DNA from: an uncultured Methanobrevibacter sp. | GTDB lineage: Archaea; Methanobacteriota; Methanobacteria; Methanobacteriales; Methanobacteriaceae | DNA length: 64,000 bases | Direction of reading: 5' to 3' | Assembly: GCF_902801725.1 (NCBI RefSeq) | Contig: NZ_CADCJB010000009.1 | Coordinates: 23,222 to 87,221 of the forward strand | Shown: positions 57,601-63,607 of the stretch, one piece after another | Layout of the letters: the number at the start of each line of letters is the position of its first letter | Numbering within the stretch: position 1 is the first letter of the stretch | Position numbers and translations under genes: made by a program | Notes under the pieces: model-generated | Databases searched by the model: none | Seen by the model: only the letters and a program-made list of their open reading frames with translations | What the model was told of the DNA's origin: nothing

Positions 57601-58433
57601 CCATCAGTGGCAGTTAAAATAACATTATCTCCATGCAATTCCACCTGTTTTTCAAAAATCTTATGAATCAGCAACTCGCCAATTTCAACAAATTCCAAAT
57701 CATCAACATTAGGAACATCACGATTAAGTATGGAAATATCTTTTAGAAAAGTATTCTCCAATTCATCATCGGAAAATTTGATTATCTTATTTAAAACTAT
57801 TAAAATACCATTTAAAAATGTATTGATTAATTCTGGAGAATATAAAGCATCATTAAACTTGCATATTAATTCAAAATCATTTTCATTCTCTACAACATTT
57901 AATATTAGAGCATATTTTTCTTCCTTGGAGAAATCATCGCAGTTGAACTGATACAAAAATTTAGGATTGAAGCCAAAGTCATCAACAATTTGCAACAATG
58001 AATCATGATGGACAATCGAATTTAGCCATACTCCATTAATATCTGATAAAAAAGATATGACGTTTAAATTCGTATCCAGATTTAATATTAAAGGATATTC
58101 TTCAAAAGATTGATTATCAATAATCCCACTATTTGCAAAAAGTAAGTTCTTATTATAAACAAATTTAGACAGTACAAAACTTGAAATTGCTAAAAATAAA
58201 TTATCTGGTTCAATATTTAAACCATTACAGAATTTATTTACATAATCAGAATCAATAAATGAACCTATCCTATGAATTGAACCTTGCAATTCATCTCCAT
58301 TTAAATTAGGGGTGATGAATGTCTCATCATCGATTTTCAAAATTTGGTTTTTGAAATAATCTTCAACCTCATTTTCACAAACCAACATATCTTTTTCTTC
58401 AATGCCCTTCGCTAATGACAAATTAATACCCAT
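45618..58433 (-). CDS. Four-module non-ribosomal peptide synthetase with terminal reductase (NRPS2)
   Basis: 4,271 residues from the ATG at 58433 (MGINLSLAKG), which has GGAGAGG four bases upstream; the frame opens nine codons earlier but without a ribosome site. Order: half C domain (1 to about 250, no HHxxxDG), A1 (YTSGSTG at 404), T1 (Ser800), C2 (HHIISDG 982), A2 (1423), T2 (Ser1798), C3 (HHIIFDG 1972), A3 (2416), T3 (Ser2799), C4 (HHIIVDG 2978), A4 (3432), T4 (Ser3830), thioester reductase (TGATGFLG from 3911, YxxxK at 4070-4074). Predicted product: a reduced tetrapeptide, aldehyde or alcohol, or a cyclic imine. A3 has Ile2466 where alpha-amino-acid domains have Asp. A1 and A4 resemble each other; A2 resembles the NRPS1 domains. 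The MATE gene overlaps its stop. Confidence 0.96.
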   Translation of the reverse strand: MGINLSLAKGIEEKDMLVCENEVEDYFKNQILKIDDETFITPNLNGDELQGSIHRIGSFIDSDYVNKFCNGLNIEPDNLFLAISSFVLSKFVYNKNLLFANSGIIDNQSFEEYPLILNLDTNLNVISFLSDINGVWLNSIVHHDSLLQIVDDFGFNPKFLYQFNCDDFSKEEKYALILNVVENENDFELICKFNDALYSPELINTFLNGILIVLNKIIKFSDDELENTFLKDISILNRDVPNVDDLEFVEIGELLIHKIFEKQVELHGDNVILTATDGDFTYNELNERANRIANALIKKGVGIEDKIMIILKRDSSVFSSIFGILKTGACFIPIDSDYPDDRIEHVLKDSGSKFIIVDDIVDIKNIDLSAHSDKLLHIDELLEEEDVSNPDVDVSPENLVYLIYTSGSTGLPKGVMIEHRNLANYVYPDPKNIYTYELVHNLEKEKYKVLSTTTVAFDVFQQEIMGSLLNGIPIVFADDSEYKDPIEMKNLIQRTGANVYVVTPSRLLQYLEIESMQETMYGFKAYLIGGESFPPRLYDLLSKNSNGKIYNLYGPTEATVYCNSSLLKSNKITIGKTMLNVYEEVMDEDSNPLPPNVIGELYIAGKGVCREYYNRPDKNAEAFVEKNGIRFYKSGDFAKVTEEGEYYVFGRMDNQIKLRGLRIEIGEVESVIKEFEGIKSLAVVLKNIDGNDHLCAYFTVYDEFKNGGQDYSIDINALKEHLNEKLTYYMVPTVYMELDEIPQTANGKTDVKNLPEPKLVFENVLPVNDTEEKLLEMVSEYINADGFGVTDDLYSLGFTSLSLMKFNVDIFESFNINLDILELLDNPTIRNIAGQIDNAESDEDLNELIESSTDITFYPLMVNQLGVYYECAQNPDEAQYNLPAIVRFDKSIDALKLRESIIKTIDAYPYLKTRIVNHEGQLMHKRDDSIPIDEIPIVEVNDISDEEIEKENVKRFELLNNQLFRAKIYKTTDETVLFFDIHHIISDGESLDALFNNFANAYNGEEIEEEVFDGYICSLIEKEGKDSEEYVASEKYFHEQLSKEVESTVLTPDLNNDEDIGRLESISENIDSQFIKEFCAEKRISPNILFMASTILTLNKYTFSDKTLLTTIFNGRLNSNYYNTQAFLVKTFPIVSINEDRNISVRQLFTQIDDIWKDGIKHSNYPYINIADEFDLKPEFMYTYNNLEKEKVKFGNDVYSIKNLNSLETDYKITFDVNETEDSMELVILYNNALYSEKYIKTFLNSVLSILNQFVDNDIEQLKINEIELNKSDELPDFTPVENPVLHKRFEKQAVEKANDVALVASDVTLTYAELNEKSNRIANALIKRGVKPESNILIMLGRDSRLIASILGVLKAGCAFVPIDPEYPKERIRYIYENSQADYIICNETSQLSLDVDELLEEGDCDNPNIRVIGDDLAYMIYTSGSTGNPKGVMISHENICNQVSNPKSTYDSLLCITTISFDVSTDDILTSLSNGLKLVFANDVEIKNIPELTQLINENKPEVADFTPSRLASYLEVKEFCEAIRCLKCVFLGGEKFSTKVYEDLRQYSDAVVYNSYGPTETTITSNNKEVTDVNDLTVGLPLINYVTDVRDIDGKLLPLGVMGELYIGGIGVGKGYYNMPEKTEEVFLTINGIPYYRSGDYAIKLPNGEIDIKGRIDNQIKLRGLRIEIGEIETSISKYPNIKQVVVVIKEINNNDHLCAYYTADETIDNDDLKEFLKDRLTRYMIPTVFMQLDEMPQTPNGKVDVKNLPEPILITEYVMPKNDVQRKLYEICSEILNFKDFGVTDNLFSLGFSSLSLMKLSHEIYSSFNASLSFKTLMDAENICDLENLLINTSKVVKVNYEKQDYYPLSHNQLNVYIESVKNPDKLIYNMPFVIELGKNIDPERLKESLIKVFDYHSYLKSIITQKDGKVCIKRQDDAKVNVEILNKECSIKVRENFAKPFDLLDSPLYRVKIFYYNNQTTLLLDIHHIIFDGLSLNVFIENLINAYNDNEMLSEGYTGFEYILEDYGQEGSDSYIKSEEFFNSKIAEIDISTDITPNITKPIETARLGECCNSISKDSIDKYCKEYDITPNNLFLSATLLALSKYTYTKDMLIATISSGRLNPNYENTIAMIVKTLPFIHKIDTSQSVGEYFDSVQNTLIETINHENYPYTKLFEKYNINPNIYYAYQVGVDIEYQMVNDGGKVNSLKVEDLSLDLPKFNLSVYIEEDMDNYLVFLRYNDALYSQEFIADLTDNIGLMVNKLQEDFTKPVDEISLLPSEKEMELREIHNDFEAIEIDANLKELFEDSVSNLSEEIALIDHGQTLSYNQLNGLSNRIAHSLVDLGVCSGDHVILKLERSAKLISAIYGVIKTGASFTIVSTEQPEEQTDFIRQDTGAKLVIQSNIDELLDNENDGNLDVDIKSDDLACIVYTSGSTGKPKGVKITHKGLINYINPSKDNIAIHAIQNDVSNMLSLTTTTFIAFLREVLATIINGTKVTLASDEESKNLSKLIRLIKDSKVDGLSLTPSRIQEYMKVTEFKDLLKQFKIIIVGGEKFIPSVYGDIRANSDAKIFNSYGSSENTIATHQKLIDGDEITEGVPIPNNIDLIIDIDGNPLPNNITGEICTAGVQTTPGYLNRDDLNKSEFLFVNDLKFYKTGDLAYKNSNNELVIVGRKDKQIKLRGQRIEPGEIESAISKYPGIENVVVAVKQMNNQDILCAYFTAAEDIDVSDLKDYLSLKLIRYMIPTSFMQLDEMPKTPNGKIDAKGLPVPKLSSQHVNADSELEKSIFEICSEIMGFDDFGVTDDLYELGFTSLTIMRLSTEIYNKLDKEINVTIILQQPTIRNIAKNIEINDGFAESETDESEHKYYRLTPNQLGVYFDCVKDYEKLNYNLPKYIELGSDIDENRLKSAIIKVINSHPYLKTRIVMQDGVAYQESRDNLVIDDLIEIVEAESIDENFKREFVKPFDLSEGPLFRFRIIKTQANTSILCDFHHIIVDGTSLNILFDEIAKSYDGIEYESEEINGFEYSLNEVKTQESSLYKESELFFFNKIKEFDEATLMTPDLSGDENESTGLEKTIFLEKDEIDHFCSELSISQNNFFLAVSSFVLSKFAYTKDLLIATITNGRFNPNQQKTLAMMVKTLPIALNVNSDLTIDEFFEYANKEWFDVLAHSSYPLTEIADKYGFVPEFLYAFHGNIVEDIKINGDYVKREALDEDDLKFKLNLNISEVEDKYDVSMSFNDQLYSEELIQTFLNSFIVVVNKFITFDKDTQLKDISIVEANELSVDDLNLVELDEYRLNKIFEKQVELHPHDLAISAEDGDFTYEELNERANKIANALIKRGVVAEDKVMFILKRDSNVFASIFGILKSGAAFIPVDSDYPKDRIEHVLTDSDSKFIIIDDIVEIKNIDLSDYSNHIIQISELLEETDTSNPDPELKGENLAYIIYTSGSTGLPKGVMIEHRNLANFVYPDSRSVYNYEVAINGKKEGYKALSISTVAFDMLHQETMTALMNGIPIAFANDAEYKDPLALCDFIKRTGANVYSGTPSRLLQYFELDDLGEEFSKFKVLSIGGEGFPPQLLDILNGLDAKVYNMYGPTETTVVCNAHLIDDGKLNIGKPYFNVYESIMDLDGNPLPPNVMGELYIAGGGVSRAYLNRPENNEKAFCEINGIRFYKSGDFAKSDEEGNIYIHGRLDNQIKLRGLRIEIGEIESVISNFEPIHSVAVVVRKIKGNDHLCAYFTVDEEYKVENRASNEFSFDIEELKNNLSEKLTYYMVPTVYMELDEMPQTLNGKTDLKSLPEPELISEYVGPENEVEAFFANTFAEILGLDTVSVEDNFFEIGGTSLLVTKITLAALNRDYELNYGDVFKNPTPRKISEFISQRDSSQSEDESKYDYSKINKLLSKNNLQSMINGKLEDSLGNILLTGATGFLGIHVLNELLEAESGTIYCFVRSKGSLSGLDRLKSLLFYYFEDNISESIIDERLRVVEGDITDFKYFENILNLNIDTVINCAANVKHFSSGTDIEDINLGGVINGLRFAKMKDAKYVQVSTCSVAGESIDNFPPLDVDYNERNLFIGQGVDNQYIGSKFLAERAVLEAAVEDDLDVKIMRVGNLMARSSDSEFQINFESNGFINRLKAFITMGKATYEMLADSIEFSQIDITAKSIVALAKTPKNCVVFHPYNSHEITFADVIDIIKPLGLNIEPCENEEYEQVLNDALADKSKQDGVSGLITSIGSGKVKKEWVPVENYYTTQVLYRLGINWPLISKEYIYNFVKYLNDLNFFR

Positions 58434-58992
58434 AAAACCTCTCCAAATAATCTTATACAATAAATTATTTTTTTATCAATATTTATTATTTATTGAAAGA
58501 TTTAAAAATCCTAAGGAACGAAAAAATCATAATATTCAAAATTTAATGAATAATTTTAAAATTATAAAAAGGGATTGAGAAAATAGTGCATTAGCTTCTT
58601 AATTGAAGAATTGGTGGAATAAGATTATATTAGAGTGAAATGTTATGATTATGATAAACCAATAAGAACACGAATAATTCGTATAAAACTTATAAAAAAG
58701 TTCCGATACTTACTCTTTTTCAGCACTGAAACTCTAATGAAAAATTTGTTTTGTAGTTATTATTAAATCTTTTGAAACCGTTGAAAACATTAAAATCATT
58801 GTCTGATATTGTAATATTTCTTTCACTCCGTAAAATTGCTTTAATTTTAAACAAAAACTATATATCATTTCTAATTTAATATGATAATATTAATTACAGT
58901 TTAATTAAGTAAAATAAAGCTATTGAGGAATGAAAATAGCCAATGAAAGATTCATCATTGAAACATATGGCATATAGGACAATGGCAAACAA
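58434..58992. other. Intergenic region upstream of NRPS2
   Basis: 559 bp, no convincing gene. It contains the NRPS2 promoter region (AT-rich, minus strand) and repeat copy A at 58671-58734. Nothing else is recognised. Confidence 0.5.
58671..58734 (+). repeat. ~65-bp intergenic repeat, copy A
   Basis: Begins CGAATAATTCGTATAAAAC and continues with an AGTTC...ATACTTA segment and AAACTC end. ACGAATAATTCGT is a palindrome. It matches copies B and C in order and spacing. Confidence 0.55.
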
Positions 58993-59259
58993 TTGACTTG
59001 GGAAGAATTATGTGATCTCATAAATAAATTGTATGAAGAAAATAAATTGCTGAAATCAGTTAAAACCATAGATTCTATCATATCTAAGTTAAAAATAGAA
59101 AATGATTGTTTGAAATTCAAATTGGAAAGCACAAAAAAATTGTTACAAAAAATAAAAGATTATTGTGATGACATAGGGATGATAATTGATGGCTATAAAT
59201 CAGATGCAGAAAGATATTGGAGTTGCTTTATCTTGGTTTTCATTTATTCCGAGTTATGA
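58993..59259 (+). CDS. Small coiled-coil protein of unknown function
   Basis: 88 residues from a TTG start. MTWEELCDLINKLYEENKLLKS followed by Lys/Glu/Leu heptads to about residue 60 predicts a coiled coil. The last 15 residues (YWSCFILVFIYSEL) are hydrophobic and may be out of the true frame. A second frame, 59189-59296, starts MAINQMQKDIGVALSWFSF and continues the region, so a frameshift near 59200 is possible. No family is recognised and the ribosome site is poor. It opens a run of small plus-strand genes. Confidence 0.45.
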   Translation: MTWEELCDLINKLYEENKLLKSVKTIDSIISKLKIENDCLKFKLESTKKLLQKIKDYCDDIGMIIDGYKSDAERYWSCFILVFIYSEL

Positions 59260-59357
59260 AGCATATGAAGAAGATTTAGAGGTTTTTAAAGGTTAAAATC
59301 ATATTCATAAAAAGATTTAGGTGATTTTGATACCTATACTGGAAAAGGAGCTATTGA

Positions 59358-59759
59358 ATGAATGATAAACGAAAAACAGTCCCTCTTGATGACATTATTG
59401 GAATACTTGACATTCCTCCAGTTGAAGGAAGGTTTCATGAAATTCTTTCTACTCAAGAAATATTAGATACTGAAACAGACATCAAATATTATGGATTAGT
59501 AGATAGAGAATTTCTAGAGCTTGTCAATAAAATAGTTGAAGAAAAAGAAAAGTACTTTGAAATGGGAAAAAACGAATATGAATCAAATAAAAGATGCCAT
59601 TTACACAGATTAAGTGTTTTTCAAGAATATGCTCAAAAATATGAGAGAGACAGTAAAGAGCATGATCTTATCTGTGAAATAGGTAGTAAAATAGGATTGC
59701 CAACTGGTATTTTTGGTGATATCAATCATAGAGCTGGTAAAAGTAATGGAGGATTTTAA
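59358..59759 (+). CDS. Hypothetical protein of the small-gene island
   Basis: 133 residues, soluble and acidic. KTVPLDDIIGILDIPPVEGRFHEILSTQEIL is followed by a long charged helix (LVNKIVEEKEKYFEMGKNEYESNKRCHLHRL) and a glycine-rich end. Good GGAG seven bases before ATG. I do not recognise it and no catalytic motif is visible. The stop overlaps the next ATG by one base, so it forms an operon with the small genes that follow. Confidence 0.6.
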   Translation: MNDKRKTVPLDDIIGILDIPPVEGRFHEILSTQEILDTETDIKYYGLVDREFLELVNKIVEEKEKYFEMGKNEYESNKRCHLHRLSVFQEYAQKYERDSKEHDLICEIGSKIGLPTGIFGDINHRAGKSNGGF

Positions 59760-59827
59760 TGACTAATAAAAGATTTATCATAGATTGCAAGGGCATTATC
59801 AACAATTGGAAAACAACAAATTCATAG
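59759..59827 (+). CDS. 22-codon ORF, possibly truncated
   Basis: MTNKRFIIDCKGIINNWKTTNS, starting in the stop of the previous gene (TAATG). The MTNKRFI opening resembles longer small proteins found near mobile or phage-like genes in Methanobrevibacter. It is probably a truncated member or a coupled micro-ORF. Confidence 0.3.
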   Translation: MTNKRFIIDCKGIINNWKTTNS

Positions 59828-59845
59828 ACTAACCAGGTGAAAAAA

Positions 59846-59962
59846 ATGACTGATTTCTTATATGGTCTGTTTTTAGGTTCAAGTTTTGTACTGAATCTTG
59901 TTCTTATATTATATTGTATCCTACTTATAAAAGCATATAATAAAGTGAGTGATGATAATTGA
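59846..59962 (+). CDS. 38-residue single-span membrane protein
   Basis: MTDFLYGLFLGSSFVLNLVLILYCILLIKAYNKVSDDN has one membrane helix with polar ends. AGGTGA lies five bases before the ATG, a good ribosome site. Its size and layout recall small toxin-like or regulatory membrane peptides, but nothing shows the function. Confidence 0.5.
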   Translation: MTDFLYGLFLGSSFVLNLVLILYCILLIKAYNKVSDDN

Positions 59963-60050
59963 TAGTTATGAATTGCATAATGGTGTTGAACCAAGATTAA
60001 GAACTGGATATGTTAATAGGAGAACTGCTTACAAAAAAGTAGAAGAATAG
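59952..60050 (+). CDS. 32-residue small ORF
   Basis: Starts MIIDSYELHNG and ends TAYKKVEE; basic, soluble, overlapping the membrane peptide gene by 11 bases. A GTGAG sits just before the ATG. It could be a real coupled gene or chance. Confidence 0.3.
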   Translation: MIIDSYELHNGVEPRLRTGYVNRRTAYKKVEE

Positions 60051-60108
60051 AATAATAGAGAGAAAAAAAAGTGCATTGTTATTATATTAAAGAATTTGAG
60101 GTGATTGA

Positions 60109-60375
60109 GTGACTGAAAAACAATTTACAGTAGAAGACATTGAAGACATGATTTATCAATTAGGAGTATTAATAACAGATGCCTCACAAGGGCTCCTCAT
60201 TACCACTTTGAAAAAAAATTTTTTTGAAGAATATAAAAAATTTGACACAATTACTGCATGGGAGTGTTTTGTTGATGAAGTGAACCGTATAGAATCCGTT
60301 GTAGAATTACATGACTTTCTTGCAGAATGTAATAAGGAAGATTGGAAATTATTATTAGAAAGATTTGAAGGATGA
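60109..60375 (+). CDS. Hypothetical protein of the small-gene island
   Basis: 88 residues from GTG with GAGGTGA four bases upstream. MTEKQFTVEDIEDMIYQLGVLITDA is followed by an all-helical protein with several Trp/Phe (AWECFVDEVNRIESV; NKEDWKLLLERFEG). It is acidic and soluble, with no signal or metal motif. It is the last small gene before the ATPase gene and is separated from it by a repeat-bearing gap. Function not recognised. Confidence 0.55.
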   Translation: MTEKQFTVEDIEDMIYQLGVLITDASQGLLITTLKKNFFEEYKKFDTITAWECFVDEVNRIESVVELHDFLAECNKEDWKLLLERFEG

Positions 60376-60419
60376 TTTTGAATGTCTAAAAATATTTAAT
60401 TAATTATTTAATTAGTCAT

Positions 60420-60567
60420 GTTCCATTAAATAATTTTCATTTAATCTAATTATTCTATTGAATATATTCGATTTAATAGAACTTGTCCAATTTAATAAAA
60501 CAATCATATTTGTTCTATAAAATAATATTTGTTCGATTTAATGGAATATGTCCAATAACAAAAAACA
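60420..60567. promoter_or_regulatory. Array of ATTTAAT-type sites upstream of the ATPase gene
   Basis: A direct repeat of about 36 bp with a 65-bp period occupies 60467-60502 and 60532-60567; both share TTCGATTTAAT, then GAA and TGTCCAAT. GTTCCATTAAAT at 60420-60431 is an inverted copy of the core. Spacing near six helical turns suits cooperative protein binding. It lies 50-200 bp before the ATPase start. Confidence 0.45.
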
Positions 60568-60616
60568 TATTAATTAGATAAAATAAAATAATAATAAAAT
60601 AAGAGGGAAGTTTAAC

Positions 60617-61804
60617 ATGAAAATAATGCCCATTTCAATGCCAAAAGATATTGACAAATACTTTTTTAATAGGATAAAAGATATTAACATGATTAACACA
60701 CAATTATCCACAGTAAAATTTGATATACCCCCACAACTCTTAATAACTGGATATCGTGGAGTCGGTAAAACATTTTTGCTTAGAAAAGTATTAAATGATC
60801 AAAGCAATGATATTTTAACCGCATTCATTGACCTATCAGAAATTATGGGAAGACAAAAAGGAAATCTAACTGAAGAAAAAGTTTTAAAAGCACTCCTAAA
60901 TGCAATTGATGAAACAATTTCACAAAATAAAAAATCCTACAAAAAATGGATAGGAAAAATTACATCAACTATTAAAAAGTTAGAGCTGAAAAATTATGAC
61001 TTTTCAGACAATGTAAATGTATTTGATATTCCAATTCCAGTAATTTCAGATAATTATGATAAATTGTCAAAATTCGTAATGGAATTGCCTCAAAAGATTG
61101 TTGACTCTTCAAATGATATAACTGGATTCATAATTGTAATTGACGAATTCCAATTGCTTAAAAATGTTGAAGACCCTGAGGCATTCTTTTGGTTAATGAG
61201 AAGTTTCACACAAAAACAATTCAATGTTGGATATGTTTTCACAGGTTCAGTTTCAAAAACCGCAGATATAATAAACATGATAAATGGTCAGGAAGGGGCA
61301 TTCGGTGGAAGACTGATACAAATAAACATAGAACCATTTACCTTTGATGAAACAAAAAGATATATTGATGAAAAATCAAATAATTTAAAATTCTCAAATG
61401 AAGGATTTGAGAGATTTTATAATTGTACACGAGGAATACCATTATATATCAATAGCTTATCATCAATTTTACCAAATAATACAGTTTGTGATGAAGATAT
61501 TATAAAAGAAACACTTCTATTAAATATAGACCAGGTAGCTATAATGTGGATTTATATCTGGGGAAGATTATCCCAAGGGGAAAAAGACTTTATCATTTAT
61601 CTATTGGAACATGATGGGGCGACAAGGGCAACTTTAGATAAGCAATTAGGATATTCCAAATCAAGTGTTACTAGATTCATAGATTCCCTATCAAATCAAG
61701 GGATAATTGAATTTTCACAGAATAAAAAATTTGTTTTGGTCGATAAAATGCTACAATTTTGGTTGAAAATCAAATTTGAAACAGCTGGGTGTTATCCACT
61801 ATGA
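60617..61804 (+). CDS. Archaeal P-loop ATPase (AAA-type) with C-terminal winged helix
   Basis: 395 residues. Walker A GYRGVGKT at 45-52, Walker B FIIVIDEF with Asp176-Glu177, a sensor-like GYVFTGSVSKTA, an arginine-rich middle, and at the end a winged helix (LDKQLGYSKSSVTRFIDSLSNQGIIEF, residues about 340-368). This is the layout of the archaeal ATPase group that includes the Sulfolobus SSO1545 type, STAND/Orc-like proteins of unknown role often found near mobile or defence genes. Start: GAGGGAAG six bases before ATG. The repeat array in its promoter suggests autoregulation through the winged helix. Confidence 0.78.
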   Translation: MKIMPISMPKDIDKYFFNRIKDINMINTQLSTVKFDIPPQLLITGYRGVGKTFLLRKVLNDQSNDILTAFIDLSEIMGRQKGNLTEEKVLKALLNAIDETISQNKKSYKKWIGKITSTIKKLELKNYDFSDNVNVFDIPIPVISDNYDKLSKFVMELPQKIVDSSNDITGFIIVIDEFQLLKNVEDPEAFFWLMRSFTQKQFNVGYVFTGSVSKTADIINMINGQEGAFGGRLIQINIEPFTFDETKRYIDEKSNNLKFSNEGFERFYNCTRGIPLYINSLSSILPNNTVCDEDIIKETLLLNIDQVAIMWIYIWGRLSQGEKDFIIYLLEHDGATRATLDKQLGYSKSSVTRFIDSLSNQGIIEFSQNKKFVLVDKMLQFWLKIKFETAGCYPL

Positions 61805-61853
61805 TTAATTTAATTGAAAACATGGAAAACAATTAAATTATTTTAAAAAAATA

Positions 61854-61916
61854 CGAATAATTCGTATAAAATGTATGATATAGTTCGCATACTTATCAAT
61901 TTGCCCACTAAAACTC
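61854..61916 (+). repeat. ~65-bp intergenic repeat, copy B
   Basis: TACGAA-TAA-TTCGTA is a perfect inverted repeat at its left end (from 61852), followed by TAAAATGTATGATATAGTTC, GCATACTTATCAATTT and AAACTC. It lies between the convergent ATPase and MFS genes, so it is not in an obvious promoter. Confidence 0.6.
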
Positions 61917-61973
61917 AAATATATGATTAATAGAAATAAAATTTAAAAAATTAGATATTGGAAGCAAAAATAA

Positions 61974-63056
61974 CTAATTATCTAATGATTCATCAGCATA
62001 TTTAAATTTACTTCTTGAAAACAGCCAGACAATCAATGCCGCAACAGAAACCGCACTTGCCGCAATCATTACATATGACCATCCCCCCAATGACCATAGA
62101 AGAGATGCAAGAGCACTTCCAACAGCCCCAAATATAAAGTTATTCACAACAAAAACCGTGTTCAATCTGCTGCGTTCACCTTGAGATAAGTTAAACAATC
62201 TTGTCTGGGTCAAGACACTTACTCCCTGAACTGCAACTGAAAGTACCGCTGCAACAATCACAATGGCAACAATTGAATCACTGAATGCAAAGCCGCACAC
62301 CATACTAACAAGGCAATAGTTAAACGGCTCTGCGGACAAAAGAAATGTTAAAGAAGTCCAGAATATGTTGAAAATCAAACCGAATATCAGTCCTGAGTGC
62401 AGCAATATGTTTGGCAATGAGCTATGATTTTTAAAGGTGGTGAAAACACTTGCCAAAAGTTTCCCATATGATTTGAACTTGTTTTTTGCAGGAATTTCCG
62501 GCAATACATAAATCATTACCAAAACCATGACCAGATTCAAAGCGGCCGCTATAACATAAACGGATCTCCATCCCCAAAATCCTGCAATGATGCCGCTTGC
62601 AAACCTTGAAAAGAGGATACCTGTTGTTATTCCGGATGATACAATTCCAACGATGTGGCCACGTTCATCCTCACGGCTCAAATCCCCTGCAAGAGGCAAT
62701 ATGATTTGACCGGAAATTGTTACAATCCCCATACTGAAGAGTGACAGTGACAATATGATAAATGAAGGTGATATGGCACAGGAGACCAAAGCCAATACGG
62801 AAAGCACCATTACAAGGGCTATCATACGTTTTCTTCGAACAAAATCACCCAAAGGCAAAATAAAGAGAATTCCCATCGCATAGCCTATTTGGGTTGCAGT
62901 AACCAGAAGTCCCCCATTTGCCGCTGGAAGACCAAAGCCATCCATTATCTGGACAAGCAACGGCTGGGCCCAGTACAGATTACCTATTGCAAGACCTGAA
63001 CATATCGCAAACAGTATCGCCAGGAATTTAGTCATGACTATATCATTATCATTCAT
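61974..63056 (-). CDS. MFS transporter, 12-TM drug/sugar-efflux type
   Basis: 360 residues, somewhat short for the family (about 390-400). The AraJ/YdeA-like pattern GLAIGNLYWAQPLLVQIM, then LPLGDFVRRKRMI (motif A), and AGDLSREDERGHIVGIVSSGITTGILFSRFASGIIAGFWGWRSVYVI (motifs B and C) is complete in the first half. The second half seems to lack one helix, in the region about residues 225-260. It exports small molecules with the proton gradient. Divergent from an HxlR regulator gene, which probably controls it. GGTG sits eight bases before ATG. Confidence 0.82.
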   Translation of the reverse strand: MNDNDIVMTKFLAILFAICSGLAIGNLYWAQPLLVQIMDGFGLPAANGGLLVTATQIGYAMGILFILPLGDFVRRKRMIALVMVLSVLALVSCAISPSFIILSLSLFSMGIVTISGQIILPLAGDLSREDERGHIVGIVSSGITTGILFSRFASGIIAGFWGWRSVYVIAAALNLVMVLVMIYVLPEIPAKNKFKSYGKLLASVFTTFKNHSSLPNILLHSGLIFGLIFNIFWTSLTFLLSAEPFNYCLVSMVCGFAFSDSIVAIVIVAAVLSVAVQGVSVLTQTRLFNLSQGERSRLNTVFVVNNFIFGAVGSALASLLWSLGGWSYVMIAASAVSVAALIVWLFSRSKFKYADESLDN

Positions 63057-63118
63057 ATTATCGCACCAATTAAAATTTTCTAATCAAATATTTAAAAAAT
63101 AGGGTATTTAAAGATAAA

Positions 63119-63586
63119 GTGGCATCAATGACATCTAAAAAACTTAATATTAAAACATATATAACAATAAACATGACTTTAAATCCGAAAAAACTTGCAT
63201 ATTACGAAAAAAAGTATGAGCGAAACCCCCTGGAAGACACTCTCAAATTCATGAGCAACAAGTGGACACTGCATGTTTTAAGAGACCTGTTTTTAGGAAA
63301 AAGTCATTTCAATGAATTTAAAGTCAACAGACCCTCCCTGGACAACAAGGCACTGTCAAGATGCCTTAAGACAATGCAGGATAATGGCCTTATTTACAAG
63401 ACAAATGAGGGCAATGATCCAAAAAATACCCAATATTTCCTAACCAAAAAGGGAAGGTCACTGAATAAGGTATTCTATGAACTGTTACTGTTTGCTCTTG
63501 AAACGGATGTCGACAACGAACATTATTCGGAATATGAAAAAAAAGAATTGAAAGAAATGTATAAGAAAATTCTGGAGTTGAAATGA
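63119..63586 (+). CDS. HxlR-family winged-helix regulator
   Basis: The HxlR domain runs from NPLEDTLKFMSNKWTLHVLRDLFLGKSHFNEFK to DPKNTQYFLTKKGRSLNKVFYEL, including LSRCLKTMQDNGLI. The frame opens at GTG 63119, but a TATA-like TATTTAAAG at 63104 would start transcription near 63130. The ATG at 63173 (MTLNPKKLAYYEKKYERNP), giving 137 residues, or the ATG at 63128 is therefore more likely. HxlR proteins are dimeric regulators often responding to electrophiles or oxidants. It lies head-to-head with the MFS gene, and a tautomerase gene follows on the other strand. Only one Cys is present, so thiol sensing is not obvious. Confidence 0.82.
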   Translation: MASMTSKKLNIKTYITINMTLNPKKLAYYEKKYERNPLEDTLKFMSNKWTLHVLRDLFLGKSHFNEFKVNRPSLDNKALSRCLKTMQDNGLIYKTNEGNDPKNTQYFLTKKGRSLNKVFYELLLFALETDVDNEHYSEYEKKELKEMYKKILELK

Positions 63587-63607
63587 AAAGAATGAATTTT
63601 TAAAAAT

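Noticed and set aside
46357..57951. Plus-strand frames inside NRPS2
   Set aside because: Same reason: antisense to a conserved NRPS, with no independent motifs.
45618..58460. NRPS2 start at 58460
   Set aside because: No ribosome site precedes it; the ATG at 58433 has GGAGAGG at proper spacing.
19293..58460. The two NRPS as one assembly line acting in series
   Set aside because: Both end in a thioester reductase, so each should release its own product.
59722..59994. 90-codon minus-strand frame in the small-gene island
   Set aside because: It is antisense to the 38-residue membrane gene and others that have better ribosome sites.
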